64,000 bases of DNA from the NCBI RefSeq assembly GCF_026104355.1, contig NZ_CP110535.1, positions 1,364,001-1,428,000 on the forward strand, written 5' to 3'. Below are positions 27,950-36,097 of the stretch, in pieces (within the stretch, counting starts at the first letter, position 1; each line of letters begins with the position of its first letter). Made by a program: the position numbers and the translations under genes. The notes under the pieces are model-generated. The model saw only the letters and a program-made list of their open reading frames with translations. It was not told where the DNA came from and did not search any database. The stretch comes from Halomonas sp. BDJS001. Lineage in GTDB: Bacteria; Pseudomonadota; Gammaproteobacteria; Pseudomonadales; Halomonadaceae.

Positions 27950-28906
27950 TTATGCGTCGGAAAGTGCTTGATTGTCTTCGTCGTTTTGCACTGGCGGCGG
28001 AGGAATGTCTGCCGGGGTTTCAAGCGTTAGCCTGCCCAGCTTGCCATCACGCAGTTCGTGAAGCAGTACCTCTGCACCGCGGTGCAGATCAACGGCGCCG
28101 CCGGGACGCAGGCCGCCTCGGCGGGCAGCGATATCTTTTAAAATGGCATTGCCGTCAAAGCCAGCAATGGCAAGGAAGTCGGGCTTTTTCGGGCCATCGG
28201 CATCAATGTCGTGAGGAATATCGGGTGCCGCGTAGGGCGGCAGCTCTTTGAGCTTATAACGCTTGGAGAGTGCTTCGGGATAACGCTTGGCCAGCTCCGC
28301 GCTGGTGACAATGGCGACGTCGGTATACTCAATGGCCGTGTCGCGAATGGCGCCGGTGGCGGCAAGGCGGTAGGCGCTGGCCTGATCTTCAATTTTGGGC
28401 CACAGCACCCCAGGGGTATCGGTGAGCGCCACTCGCCCATCGATACGTACCTTCTGCTGGCGCTTGGTCACTGCTGGCTCGTTGCCGGTTTTGGCGATTT
28501 TTCGCCCCGCCAAGCCGTTAATCAGCGTGGATTTTCCAACATTCGGTATTCCCATCACCATCACGCGTACATCCCGATCAGCGCGCACGGCACCCGCCAG
28601 CTCATGGCACAGCTTGGGAATTTTCTTTAGCTCGCGGGTGTTGGTGGTAGTGACGGCCAGGGCCCGCATGTTCTCTTGGGCATCAAAAAAGGCTACCCAT
28701 TCTGCCGTGCGCTCCGGATCTGCAAGATCGGCACGGGAGAGAATTTTCAACACCGGCTTGTGGCGGGTTAGCTCGGCCAGCATCGGATTGGCGCTGGAGT
28801 AGGGCAAACGTGCGTCGAGTACCTCGATGACGACGTCAATTTCAGGCAGCACCTCCGCAATCTGGCGGCGGGCCTTGTTCATATGTCCGGGGAACCAGCC
28901 GAGCAT
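27950..28906 (-). CDS. ylqF: Circularly permuted ribosome-biogenesis GTPase (YlqF/RbgA type)
   Basis: This 318-residue GTPase has its G motifs in permuted order: the specificity motif ILSRADLAD (G4) comes first, then Walker A GIPNVGKSTLINGL and DTPGVLWP (G3). The start GWFPGHMNKARRQI is the YlqF/RbgA hallmark. Family members help assemble the 50S subunit. The C-terminus (PPPPVQNDEDNQALSDA) is a short acidic tail. The ATG at 28906 has GGAGAG upstream. It lies between msrB and alaA on the minus strand, with a terminator separating it from msrB. Confidence 0.92.
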   Translation of the reverse strand: MLGWFPGHMNKARRQIAEVLPEIDVVIEVLDARLPYSSANPMLAELTRHKPVLKILSRADLADPERTAEWVAFFDAQENMRALAVTTTNTRELKKIPKLCHELAGAVRADRDVRVMVMGIPNVGKSTLINGLAGRKIAKTGNEPAVTKRQQKVRIDGRVALTDTPGVLWPKIEDQASAYRLAATGAIRDTAIEYTDVAIVTSAELAKRYPEALSKRYKLKELPPYAAPDIPHDIDADGPKKPDFLAIAGFDGNAILKDIAARRGGLRPGGAVDLHRGAEVLLHELRDGKLGRLTLETPADIPPPPVQNDEDNQALSDA

Positions 28907-28925
28907 CGGTCTCTCCTACAAGTAC

Positions 28926-28956
28926 AAAAAAAGCGGGCTGCTATTGTAGCACCCGC
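28926..28956 (-). terminator. Terminator downstream of msrB
   Basis: On the minus strand GCGGGTGCTA and TAGCAGCCCGC pair with one bulged base around a CAA loop, then seven T residues follow (28932-28926). It lies 20 bases before the YlqF start. Confidence 0.85.
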
Positions 28957-28989
28957 CTTGCTGGTTGCCTTGCGAGGATTTAGCGCTGC

Positions 28990-29388
28990 TTACTCGTCGG
29001 GGTGAAATTCCAGTGATACCGAGTTGATGCAGTAGCGTAACCCGGTAGTCTCCGGTGGTCCATCGGGAAATACGTGGCCCAGGTGAGCATCACAGTGGGA
29101 ACAAACTACCTCCGTGCGCTGCATGCCGTGAGTGGTATCCGTATGCTCCTCAACGCAGCGGCTACCCAGTGGCCGATCAAAGCTTGGCCAGCCACAGCCA
29201 GCATCGAATTTATGCTCGTTCTCAAACAGTGGCGCGTGGCAGCATACGCAGTGGTAAATGCCCTGGGCGTCGCTAACCTGATAATCGCCGGTAAACGGGC
29301 GCTCGGTGCCTTTCTCACGCGCTACGCGGTACTGCTCGGGGGTTAGCTGCTGTTGCCACTCGTCAGGGGATTTTTCTATTTTCGCCAT
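28990..29388 (-). CDS. msrB: Peptide-methionine (R)-S-oxide reductase MsrB
   Basis: MsrB repairs methionine-R-sulfoxide in oxidised proteins. The 132-residue protein has two zinc CxxC pairs (C47/C50 and C96/C99), the core [10 protein letters not shown] (61-70), [20 protein letters not shown] and the catalytic C120 in RYCINSVSL. Length and motifs are canonical, with no fusion to MsrA. The ATG at 29388 is preceded by GAGGAGA. It is monocistronic. Confidence 0.96.
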   Translation of the reverse strand: MAKIEKSPDEWQQQLTPEQYRVAREKGTERPFTGDYQVSDAQGIYHCVCCHAPLFENEHKFDAGCGWPSFDRPLGSRCVEEHTDTTHGMQRTEVVCSHCDAHLGHVFPDGPPETTGLRYCINSVSLEFHPDE

Positions 29389-29515
29389 GGGGGTCTCCTC
29401 TCCCTCTGGTTTGCCACTCTTCAGAGGCTTTATAAGCAGACTAGCTTATCACTCCCTGGAGTGACAGCCAGCCGCCTTAACAAGTTCAGCCGGCTGAAAA
29501 CGGCTAGGAGAGATG

Positions 29516-31102
29516 TTACACGCTAGCCGCGCCGCCGTTGCTGCGCGGGTCGTGGGCGCTCTCTATTAACCCATCCGGGTGGTGCACAATCCCGCCTGCA
29601 TGGCCCATGGTGTCGCTGAACGCCTCGGGCAGCACTTCCACATCGTGACCTGCTGTGGCCAGGGCCGTCACCAGGGCGTCATCAAAGCGGTTCTCAAGTT
29701 TTAGGTTAGTGCTGGTTTCGCCCCAGGTACGCCCCAGCAGCCAGCGGGGCGCCGTAATCGCCTGCTGCAGCGGCATGCCGTGCAGTGCGTAGCGTGAGAA
29801 TACCGCCGCCTGGGTTTGCGGCTGGCCTTCACCGCCCATGGTGCCGTAGACCAGGGTGCGGCCATCGTTAAATTTGGCCAGCGCCGGGTTCAGCGTGTGG
29901 AAGGGTTTGCGACCAGGGGCTAAGCCGCGCAGGTCGTCAGGATTAAGCGAAAAGCTGATGCCGCGGTTTTGCCACAGTATACCGCTTTCCGACAGCACTA
30001 CGCCGCTGCCAAACTCCCAGTAGATGCTCTGAATAAAGCTCACCGCACGCCCTTCGTTATCCACGGCGCCCATCCATATGGTGTCACCTGGCGCAGGCTC
30101 GTGGGGCCAGGGCAGAGCGCGCTGAGGGTCGATGTGAGCCGCTTCACGGTCAATGCTCTCTTCGCTGAGTAACGCCTGCAGTGGTGTAGGCAAGCGACCG
30201 GGATCAGTGACGTTCTGGTCCCGCTTAATAAAGGCGCGCTTGGTGGCCTCAATCAGCCCATGCAGGTGCTCAAAACCGTTTGGCTCAGTGGCTTTTAGGC
30301 GTTCGTAGATGCCCAAAATCATCAGCGACGCCATGCCTTGAGTCGGTGCGGGCAGGTTATACAGCGTGGCGTCCTGCAGCGTGACTTCCAATGGTGTTAC
30401 CCGCTGGGCGCGGTAGGCGTGGAAGTCTGCCAGACGCAGCGGGCTGCCAACGGCCTCTAAGTCCCGCGCCATGCTGGTGGCCAGCTCTCCGTGGTAGAAG
30501 TCATCCAAACCCGCGTCCGCTAGACGCTTAAGGGTCGCGGCCAGACGCGGCTGGCGTAGCCGTTCGCCTTCACGGGGCACCTGTCCGTTAAGTAGCAGGG
30601 CCTCCGTAAAACCGGGGCTCAGGGATAGACGCTCAAGGTGTTTGGCAGTGAGGGCTTCCTGGCTTTGCGTAACGGCGACGCCCACTTCGGCATGATGAAT
30701 GGCATCGGCCAGCAGCGTTGTGAGGGGCAGTGATTTGCCCCAGGCCGATGCGATGCTTAACGCTTCATGCCAGCCACCAATAGTGCCTGCCATGGTCAGG
30801 GCTGCTTTTGGGCCACGTTCGGGAATGTATGGCTCACCGGCGTAGAAGTTTGCATCCGCTAAGCCTGCTGCAGGGCCGCAGGCGTCTATGGCAATGGGGG
30901 CTTTGCCTGGCTCATGAATCAACCAGAAGCCATCGCCGCCCAGGGCATTCATATGCGGATAAACTACCGCAATGGCGGCCGCCGCAGCGACCATGGCTTC
31001 CACCGCATTGCCGCCCTGTTTCAGCACATCGCGCCCGGCGCTGGCGGCAAGGTGGTGAGGGGCGACACAACTGCCGCCGTAACTGCGTTGGGTGTGGAGC
31101 AT
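29516..31102 (-). CDS. Gamma-glutamyltransferase family protein (Ntn hydrolase)
   Basis: The 528-residue protein belongs to the gamma-glutamyltranspeptidase/acylase family, which self-cleaves before a Thr nucleophile. GGNAVEAMVAAAAAIAVVYP, MNALGGDGFWLI, APTQGMASL and the probable processing site PGDTIWMGAVDNEGRAVSFI (Thr near residue 340) are visible. ISFSLNPDDLRGLAPGRKPF and MGGEGQPQTQ follow. No signal peptide is seen, so it is probably cytoplasmic, unlike secreted E. coli Ggt. It lies 43 bases after dctM on the same strand, as last gene of a TRAP operon. Its substrate may thus be the transported acid, perhaps a gamma-glutamyl or amide compound (inference). Confidence 0.88.
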   Translation of the reverse strand: MLHTQRSYGGSCVAPHHLAASAGRDVLKQGGNAVEAMVAAAAAIAVVYPHMNALGGDGFWLIHEPGKAPIAIDACGPAAGLADANFYAGEPYIPERGPKAALTMAGTIGGWHEALSIASAWGKSLPLTTLLADAIHHAEVGVAVTQSQEALTAKHLERLSLSPGFTEALLLNGQVPREGERLRQPRLAATLKRLADAGLDDFYHGELATSMARDLEAVGSPLRLADFHAYRAQRVTPLEVTLQDATLYNLPAPTQGMASLMILGIYERLKATEPNGFEHLHGLIEATKRAFIKRDQNVTDPGRLPTPLQALLSEESIDREAAHIDPQRALPWPHEPAPGDTIWMGAVDNEGRAVSFIQSIYWEFGSGVVLSESGILWQNRGISFSLNPDDLRGLAPGRKPFHTLNPALAKFNDGRTLVYGTMGGEGQPQTQAAVFSRYALHGMPLQQAITAPRWLLGRTWGETSTNLKLENRFDDALVTALATAGHDVEVLPEAFSDTMGHAGGIVHHPDGLIESAHDPRSNGGAASV

Positions 31103-31145
31103 GACGAGTATCCTTTGTTATTAATAAAAATTATCAGGTAGAGGG

Positions 31146-32471
31146 TTACCAGCCAATCGCGTTCGGCAGCCACGTGGCAATACTGGGGAAGATAAAGACC
31201 AGTGCCACAGCGACAAACTGTAAGCCGATAAACGGCAGGGCGCCTTTGTAAATATCGAGGGTGGTGACTTCTTTGGGTGCCACACCCTTGAGGAAGAAGA
31301 GTGACCAGCCAAAGGGAGGGGTAAGAAACGAGGTTTGCAGCACCAGCCCCACCAAAATACCCAGCCACACCATATCAACGCCCATCTGGACAAAGAACGG
31401 CAGAAACAGTGGTAAGGCAATATAGCTAATCTCAATCCACTCCAGAAAGAAACCCAGCACAAACATCAGCAGTAGCATAAACAGCATCGCGCCGAGCTCG
31501 CCGCCGGGTACCCAGTCGAACATACGAGCAACCAAATGCTCGCCCCCCAAGCCGCGAAACGCCAGGCCAAACACCTGGGCGCTGATCAGAATAAAGAACA
31601 CCATGGCCGAGATCACCAGCGTGGCCTTGGCGACCTCTTTGAGTAGCGCAAAGGTTAACCGTCCCGAGCAAGCTACAAACAGCAGTGCACCTAGCGCGCC
31701 CATGGCGGCGGCTTCAGTGGGCGCGGCAATGCCGCCAATAATCGACCCCAGCACGGCAAATACCAACCCCACAGGAGGGCCCACCACGGTAATCACTTTG
31801 TGTATCAGTTGGCGACGACTCATATTCGCACGCTCTTCAGCGGGAATCGGTGGCATTAGGCAGGGATAGAGTTTAGCGATCACCAGAATGGCAATAATAT
31901 ATACCGCCGCCAGGGTCAGCCCCGGCACCATGGCCGCTGCGAACATCGTGCCGACTGACTCGCCTAAAATTTCAGCCAGCAGAATCAGCACCAGACTGGG
32001 CGGAATAATCTGCCCTAAGGTGCCGGACGCGCAAATCATGCCGGTGGCTAGCGTTTTGGGGTATCCCCGGCGAAGCAGCGTCGGTAGCGTGAGCAGACCA
32101 AGGGTAACGATAGTGGCGCCGACAATGCCGGTCGCAGCGCCTAATAAAACACCGACTAAAATGATTGCCACGCCCATGCCGCCAGAGAGGCCGCCGAACA
32201 GATGGCCGATCACGTCAATCAACTCCTCCGCCAACTTCGACTTCTCCAGCATAACCCCCATAAACACAAACAGCGGTATGGCCATAAAGGTGTAGTTAGT
32301 CACTACCCCGTAGATACGCGACGGCAGCAGGTTAAATAGCATCGGGCCGAAGCCAATATAGCCAAAGAAAAAGGCGGTAGCGGCGATGCTGATGCCCACC
32401 GGGATGCCGATCAGCAGAAACACGAAAAAAGCCACGATCATGCCGATCGCTAGCCATTCATTGGGAGACAT
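31146..32471 (-). CDS. dctM: TRAP transporter large permease subunit (DctM type)
   Basis: DctM is the ion-coupled membrane pump subunit of TRAP transporters. The 441-residue hydrophobic protein has about a dozen membrane segments and the family sequences MAIPLFVFMG, GATGIVGATIVTLGLLTLP and GTLGQIIPPSLVLILLAE. GGIAAPTEAAAMGA and FFLEWIEISYIALPLFLPF also match. The last pair resembles the mannitol/chloroaromatic subgroup. It starts 3 bases after the dctQ stop and is followed by the glutamyltransferase gene. Confidence 0.94.
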   Translation of the reverse strand: MSPNEWLAIGMIVAFFVFLLIGIPVGISIAATAFFFGYIGFGPMLFNLLPSRIYGVVTNYTFMAIPLFVFMGVMLEKSKLAEELIDVIGHLFGGLSGGMGVAIILVGVLLGAATGIVGATIVTLGLLTLPTLLRRGYPKTLATGMICASGTLGQIIPPSLVLILLAEILGESVGTMFAAAMVPGLTLAAVYIIAILVIAKLYPCLMPPIPAEERANMSRRQLIHKVITVVGPPVGLVFAVLGSIIGGIAAPTEAAAMGALGALLFVACSGRLTFALLKEVAKATLVISAMVFFILISAQVFGLAFRGLGGEHLVARMFDWVPGGELGAMLFMLLLMFVLGFFLEWIEISYIALPLFLPFFVQMGVDMVWLGILVGLVLQTSFLTPPFGWSLFFLKGVAPKEVTTLDIYKGALPFIGLQFVAVALVFIFPSIATWLPNAIGW

Positions 32472-32474
32472 GCG

Positions 32475-32984
32475 TTATTCACCTCGTGTGGGCAGGGCAA
32501 ACGCCTGACGTAGCGCGTGTGCCAATCCTTGCAGGGCGAGAAGGACAAAACCAAACGGAATCAGAGATTTGAGTAGCCAACGAAGGGGCAAGCCACCGGG
32601 ATTGGGTGATGCCTCTCCGCGGGCGTAAGACTGGGCGATCCAGGGCAGCGTCAGCCAGGCGATATATAGTCCCATGATCAGCAGTAATAGCCCGCCGATC
32701 GCCTCAATCATTCGCTGCAGACCCGCGGGGAAGCGTTCGTAGAAAACATCCACGCGGACTTGCTCCCCCATCAGCAGTAGATACGACATGCCAAAAAGAG
32801 CGATCGGTGAGATCAGGTGCCACTGCAGTTCCTGCAGCCATACCGCGCCAACGCTAAACACATAGCGCATCAATACGTCACCAGTGACTAATCCGACTAA
32901 AACCACGCAAGTCCAGGCGGCGATCCAGCCAAATAGCCGAACCACCGCCTCAACTCCGTGGACAAACAGTGCCACGGCGCGCAT
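32475..32984 (-). CDS. dctQ: TRAP transporter small permease subunit (DctQ type)
   Basis: DctQ is the four-helix accessory membrane subunit of TRAP transporters. With ATG at 32984 (TTGGAG upstream) it has 169 residues. Four hydrophobic stretches are visible, with the typical QWHLISPIALFGMSYLLLMG and EQVRVDVFYERFP between them. A TTG at 32996 would overlap the dctP end and is less likely. Spacing to both neighbours is very short, so dctP, dctQ, dctM and the glutamyltransferase gene form one operon. Confidence 0.92.
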   Translation of the reverse strand: MRAVALFVHGVEAVVRLFGWIAAWTCVVLVGLVTGDVLMRYVFSVGAVWLQELQWHLISPIALFGMSYLLLMGEQVRVDVFYERFPAGLQRMIEAIGGLLLLIMGLYIAWLTLPWIAQSYARGEASPNPGGLPLRWLLKSLIPFGFVLLALQGLAHALRQAFALPTRGE

Positions 32985-32985
32985 A

Positions 32986-34089
32986 TCAGACTCCAATAAT
33001 GTCGTTTAGCCAGGCTCGCTCACTGGCACCTGCCCAGCGGTCGTGATTCGCCTTAAATGCCATATAGCTATCGTGGACTTTACGCACCAGCGGGTCGGCG
33101 TCGGCTTCGCTAGAGAGCGTGTCCATTGTCGCTTCGCGCAGCGCATCGACAACCGCTTCGGGCAGCATGCTTGCAGTTACCCCTTCGTTCTCTACCAGGT
33201 CTGTCATGGCTTCACCATTAACTGCTTCCGACCAGGTCACGCTCTCCAGGCAGGCGGCCATACAGGCAGTTTTGACAATCATCTGCAGGTCTTCTGGCAG
33301 GCTGTCCCAGTGGGTTTTCGAGATCAGCAACTCACCCGTGGTGGAGGGCTCATGCCAGCCAGTGGTGTGGTAGAACTTGGCCGCGTTATGCAGCCCCATG
33401 CGGCGGTCTTGGAAGGGGCCCACAAACTCGGCTGCATCGATCACCCCACGCTCCAGCGCCGGGAATATTTCGCCACCGGGCAGTACCCGGGCATCTACCC
33501 CTAGTGATGAGTAGACCTGGCCGGCCAAACCAGGAACCCGCATGCGCAGCCCGTTGAGCTGGCCAATATCCTCAATAGGTTCGCGGAACCAGCCGGTCAT
33601 TTGTACACCGGTGTTATTCAGCGGGAAGGCCACCATGCCGTAGGGCTCATATACTTCGTGCCAAAGCTCCAGACCGCCGCCGTGGTAAAGCCACGCCATA
33701 TGGCCCATAAAGCTCATGCCAAAGGGCACAGTAGTGAAGTACTGGGCGGCAAAGGTGGTGCCTGACCAGAAGTAGCTATTGGCGGCATTCATTTCGATGG
33801 TGCCGCTCTGAACCGCTTCAAAGCCTTCAAAGGCAGGAATTAATTCGCCGGAAGAGAAGTGTTGGATGTTGAGCCGTCCGCCGGACATGGCGTTAATTTT
33901 GGTGATTACGTCAGTGGGGCTGCCAGGGCCTTCCACGTAAAAGGGCGAGCCGGGCGGGTAGGCATTGGTCATGCGCCAGTTGAAGCTCTCGGTGGACTGC
34001 GCACGGGCAATCGATGGGGCGCCTAATACCAAGCCGGCAGTAGAGGAGACCGCGGCTGTAGTCAGAAACTTACGGCGGGATAAGGACAT
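32986..34089 (-). CDS. dctP: TRAP transporter solute-binding protein (DctP family, Tat signal)
   Basis: This is the periplasmic receptor of the TRAP system. From ATG at 34089 (GAGGTG upstream) it has 367 residues. The start SLSRRKFLTTAAVSS is a twin-arginine signal, cleaved near ARAQS. Conserved pieces are FQDRRMGLHN, PGGEIFPALERGVIDAAEFV and GLRMRVPGLAGQVYSS with the arginine that normally clamps the ligand carboxylate. The sequence resembles TakP/FcbT1-type receptors for 2-oxoacids, mannitol or chloroaromatic acids; the real ligand is unknown. It is the first gene of a four-gene operon. Confidence 0.93.
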   Translation of the reverse strand: MSLSRRKFLTTAAVSSTAGLVLGAPSIARAQSTESFNWRMTNAYPPGSPFYVEGPGSPTDVITKINAMSGGRLNIQHFSSGELIPAFEGFEAVQSGTIEMNAANSYFWSGTTFAAQYFTTVPFGMSFMGHMAWLYHGGGLELWHEVYEPYGMVAFPLNNTGVQMTGWFREPIEDIGQLNGLRMRVPGLAGQVYSSLGVDARVLPGGEIFPALERGVIDAAEFVGPFQDRRMGLHNAAKFYHTTGWHEPSTTGELLISKTHWDSLPEDLQMIVKTACMAACLESVTWSEAVNGEAMTDLVENEGVTASMLPEAVVDALREATMDTLSSEADADPLVRKVHDSYMAFKANHDRWAGASERAWLNDIIGV

Positions 34090-34404
34090 AGCACACCTCA
34101 TTAATGGGGAAATGGGTCAGCAAGGGAACACAATAAAGTAGCAAGGGGTGTGCCATAAAAATCGATTTTTTTATAAATAAAAGATTTTAAAGGGTTTTGT
34201 AGGTTGTGGCTTGCGAGTGTAAGTACAAGAAAAATAACTGCTTGCACCGATATGGCGCCTAATGAGTGCGAAGAGCACTCTCTGCGTGCACGTTGGCATC
34301 GCAGGCTTTGCTTTTTTTGACCCTTTCGGTTTTGGGAGCTTTAGGTAGAGCTTCGTGTGTAGGTGATTGAAAGAGGGGCAGTTAGCTTAGTGTTGGCAGA
34401 GTGC
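34090..34404. other. Gene-free stretch between dctP and the tRNA array
   Basis: This stretch is AT-rich next to dctP, where its promoter must lie. A small hairpin (AGTGC/GCACT around 34265-34279) is present. No coding frame or RNA gene can be supported. The tRNA promoter begins at 34405. Confidence 0.5.
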
Positions 34405-34433
34405 TTGACAGCTCAATAAGGTCTGAGTAACAT
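34405..34433 (+). promoter_or_regulatory. Sigma-70 promoter of the tRNA array
   Basis: Perfect -35 TTGACA (34405-34410), a 17-base spacer and -10 TAACAT (34428-34433). The sequence after the -10 is GC-rich (ACGCGCC), the discriminator type seen at stringently controlled stable-RNA promoters. The first tRNA begins 28 bases later. Confidence 0.85.
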
Positions 34434-34461
34434 ACGCGCCACCTCGACGAGGCAATGAAAC

Positions 34462-34537
34462 GTCCCATTCGTCTAGTGGTCTAGGACACCGCCCTTTCAC
34501 GGCGGTAACAGGGGTTCGAACCCCCTATGGGACGCCA
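34462..34537 (+). tRNA. tRNA-Glu (TTC)
   Basis: 76-base cloverleaf with encoded CCA. Acceptor GTCCCAT / ATGGGAC, anticodon loop CTTTCAC with TTC at 34496-34498, and T arm GGGGTTCGAACCCC. It is identical to the second copy at 34670. Confidence 0.98.
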
Positions 34538-34591
34538 CTTATTTTTGAGGCTAAGCCTTTAAAGATAAGTGGTCGTCAGGTTTATCGGAAT

Positions 34592-34666
34592 GCGGGAATA
34601 GCTCAGTGGTAGAGCATCGCCTTGCCAAGGCGAGGGTCGGGAGTTCGAATCTCCTTTCCCGCTCCA
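34592..34666 (+). tRNA. tRNA-Gly (GCC)
   Basis: 75 bases with encoded CCA. Acceptor GCGGGAA / TTCCCGC, anticodon loop TTGCCAA with GCC at 34624-34626, and T arm GGGAGTTCGAATCTCC. It is identical to the copy at 34786. Confidence 0.98.
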
Positions 34667-34669
34667 CAC

Positions 34670-34745
34670 GTCCCATTCGTCTAGTGGTCTAGGACACCGC
34701 CCTTTCACGGCGGTAACAGGGGTTCGAACCCCCTATGGGACGCCA
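34670..34745 (+). tRNA. tRNA-Glu (TTC), second copy
   Basis: Identical to the tRNA-Glu at 34462. Only three bases separate it from the preceding tRNA-Gly, so both come from one transcript. Confidence 0.98.
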
Positions 34746-34785
34746 CTTCCGATAGCCAGAACGTTGTATAGCAAGAGGTATATAA

Positions 34786-34860
34786 GCGGGAATAGCTCAG
34801 TGGTAGAGCATCGCCTTGCCAAGGCGAGGGTCGGGAGTTCGAATCTCCTTTCCCGCTCCA
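34786..34860 (+). tRNA. tRNA-Gly (GCC), second copy
   Basis: Identical to the tRNA-Gly at 34592, completing a Glu-Gly-Glu-Gly tandem array. Confidence 0.98.
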
Positions 34861-34950
34861 GTTTTGATGGTGTGGTTAAGAGTGTCGCCTTGCCAAGGCG
34901 AGGGTCGGGAGCTGGTGCGCCAGTCCGATCAAATCTCCTTTCCCGCTCCA
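34861..34950 (+). pseudogene. Decayed tRNA-Gly copy
   Basis: The stretch 34885-34910 matches the tRNA-Gly anticodon arm, variable loop and the first half of the T stem. The stretch 34932-34950 matches the 3' half including the CCA. Between them the T-loop TTCG is replaced by about 20 unrelated bases containing the hairpin CTGG-TGCG-CCAG. The acceptor 5' strand and most of the D arm are degenerate. It cannot fold as a tRNA. It directly follows the last intact copy. Confidence 0.85.
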
Positions 34951-35113
34951 AGCGCTACTATATTCACTCTTTATTATTTCTATGATGCATCAGCTCCTTG
35001 CTGGGCGTCTTTTGTTGCGTGTCTAGCGCTCGGCGCGACTGCTTGCCTTGAAAAAAGTCGTTTGCGCCCTAATGTTTTACCTTCTCTTCTTATTTTGCTG
35101 ACAGGACATGTTC

Positions 35114-36097
35114 ATGGCCGAACCGGCATTGTCGATCCGTGGCCTCACTAAGGTGTATGGCAACGGCTTTCAGGCGCTTAAAGGTATTGATCTAGACGTC
35201 CAGCAGGGCGATTTTTTTGCCCTGTTGGGCCCCAATGGCGCCGGTAAATCCACCACCTTGGGGGTGGTTTGCTCGCTGGTGCAAAAGACGGCGGGCAAGG
35301 TCTCCATATTCGGCATTGATGTGGATAAAGACTTCGCTAAAGCCAAGTACCAACTGGGCGTGGTACCCCAAGAGTTCAACTTCAATCAATTTGAGAAAGT
35401 GCTCGATATCGTACTGGCCCAGGCGGGCTACTACGGTATGACCAGCCGTGAGGCCTTGCCCCGCGCTAAACAGCTACTGACCGATCTGGGCCTATGGGAA
35501 AAGCGCAACGGCAGCGCGCGCATGCTGTCAGGTGGCATGAAGCGCCGCCTAATGATCGCTCGAGCGCTGATGCATCGTCCCAAGCTGCTGATTCTGGATG
35601 AGCCAACCGCCGGGGTGGATATCGAACTGCGGCGCAGTATGTGGGAGTACATGCGGCGGATTAACCAAGACGAAGGCACCACGATCATCCTGACTACTCA
35701 CTATCTGGAAGAGGCTGAGAGCCTGTGCCGCAATGTGGCGATTATCAACAATGGCGACATTGTGCGTAATACCAGCGTGCGTGAGCTACTAGCTGAGCTT
35801 GATACCGAGACTTTCCTGATCGACTTGGCTGAGCCTGTCGTAGAAGTTCCGCGAATAGAGGGCTTTGAGCTTCATCAGATAGAACCTACTCAGCTTTCAC
35901 TGTTAGTCCATCGCGGCCAGCGCTTGAACGATGTCTTCAATGCCTTGAGTGAGAACGGCATCCAGGTGGTATCCATGCGCAATCGGGCCAATCGCTTAGA
36001 GGAGATGTTTGTGTCGATGGTGGAAGGAAACGGCCTTGGGGCGATTGATCAGCGTGTGGATGACGCCGGTGTTAAAGATAGGGAGGCGCGCGTATGA
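35114..36097 (+). CDS. ABC transporter ATP-binding protein (YadG type)
   Basis: This is the ATPase half of a drug/polysaccharide-type ABC exporter. Walker A LLGPNGAGKSTTLG is near residue 41. The signature MLSGGMKRRLMIARAL, Walker B LLILDEPTAGVDIE and the H-loop TTHYLEEAESL are all present. The C-terminal 80 residues form the small domain common to YadG relatives. ATG at 35114 is chosen because AGGA lies 7 bases upstream; ATG at 35108 adds two residues. Its stop overlaps the permease start by four bases (ATGA). Confidence 0.93.
   Translation: MAEPALSIRGLTKVYGNGFQALKGIDLDVQQGDFFALLGPNGAGKSTTLGVVCSLVQKTAGKVSIFGIDVDKDFAKAKYQLGVVPQEFNFNQFEKVLDIVLAQAGYYGMTSREALPRAKQLLTDLGLWEKRNGSARMLSGGMKRRLMIARALMHRPKLLILDEPTAGVDIELRRSMWEYMRRINQDEGTTIILTTHYLEEAESLCRNVAIINNGDIVRNTSVRELLAELDTETFLIDLAEPVVEVPRIEGFELHQIEPTQLSLLVHRGQRLNDVFNALSENGIQVVSMRNRANRLEEMFVSMVEGNGLGAIDQRVDDAGVKDREARV

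Noticed and set aside
34861..34950. Attachment site of an integrated element at the tRNA relic
   Set aside because: The partial tRNA copy looks like an att scar, but no integrase or element gene lies near and it directly follows an intact copy, so tandem-array decay is simpler.
34764..34985. Plus-strand 73-residue frame over the second tRNA-Gly (and 34733-34951 on the minus strand)
   Set aside because: They are translations of tRNA genes (NSSVVEHRLAKARVGSSNLL is the well-known false protein from tRNA), not proteins.
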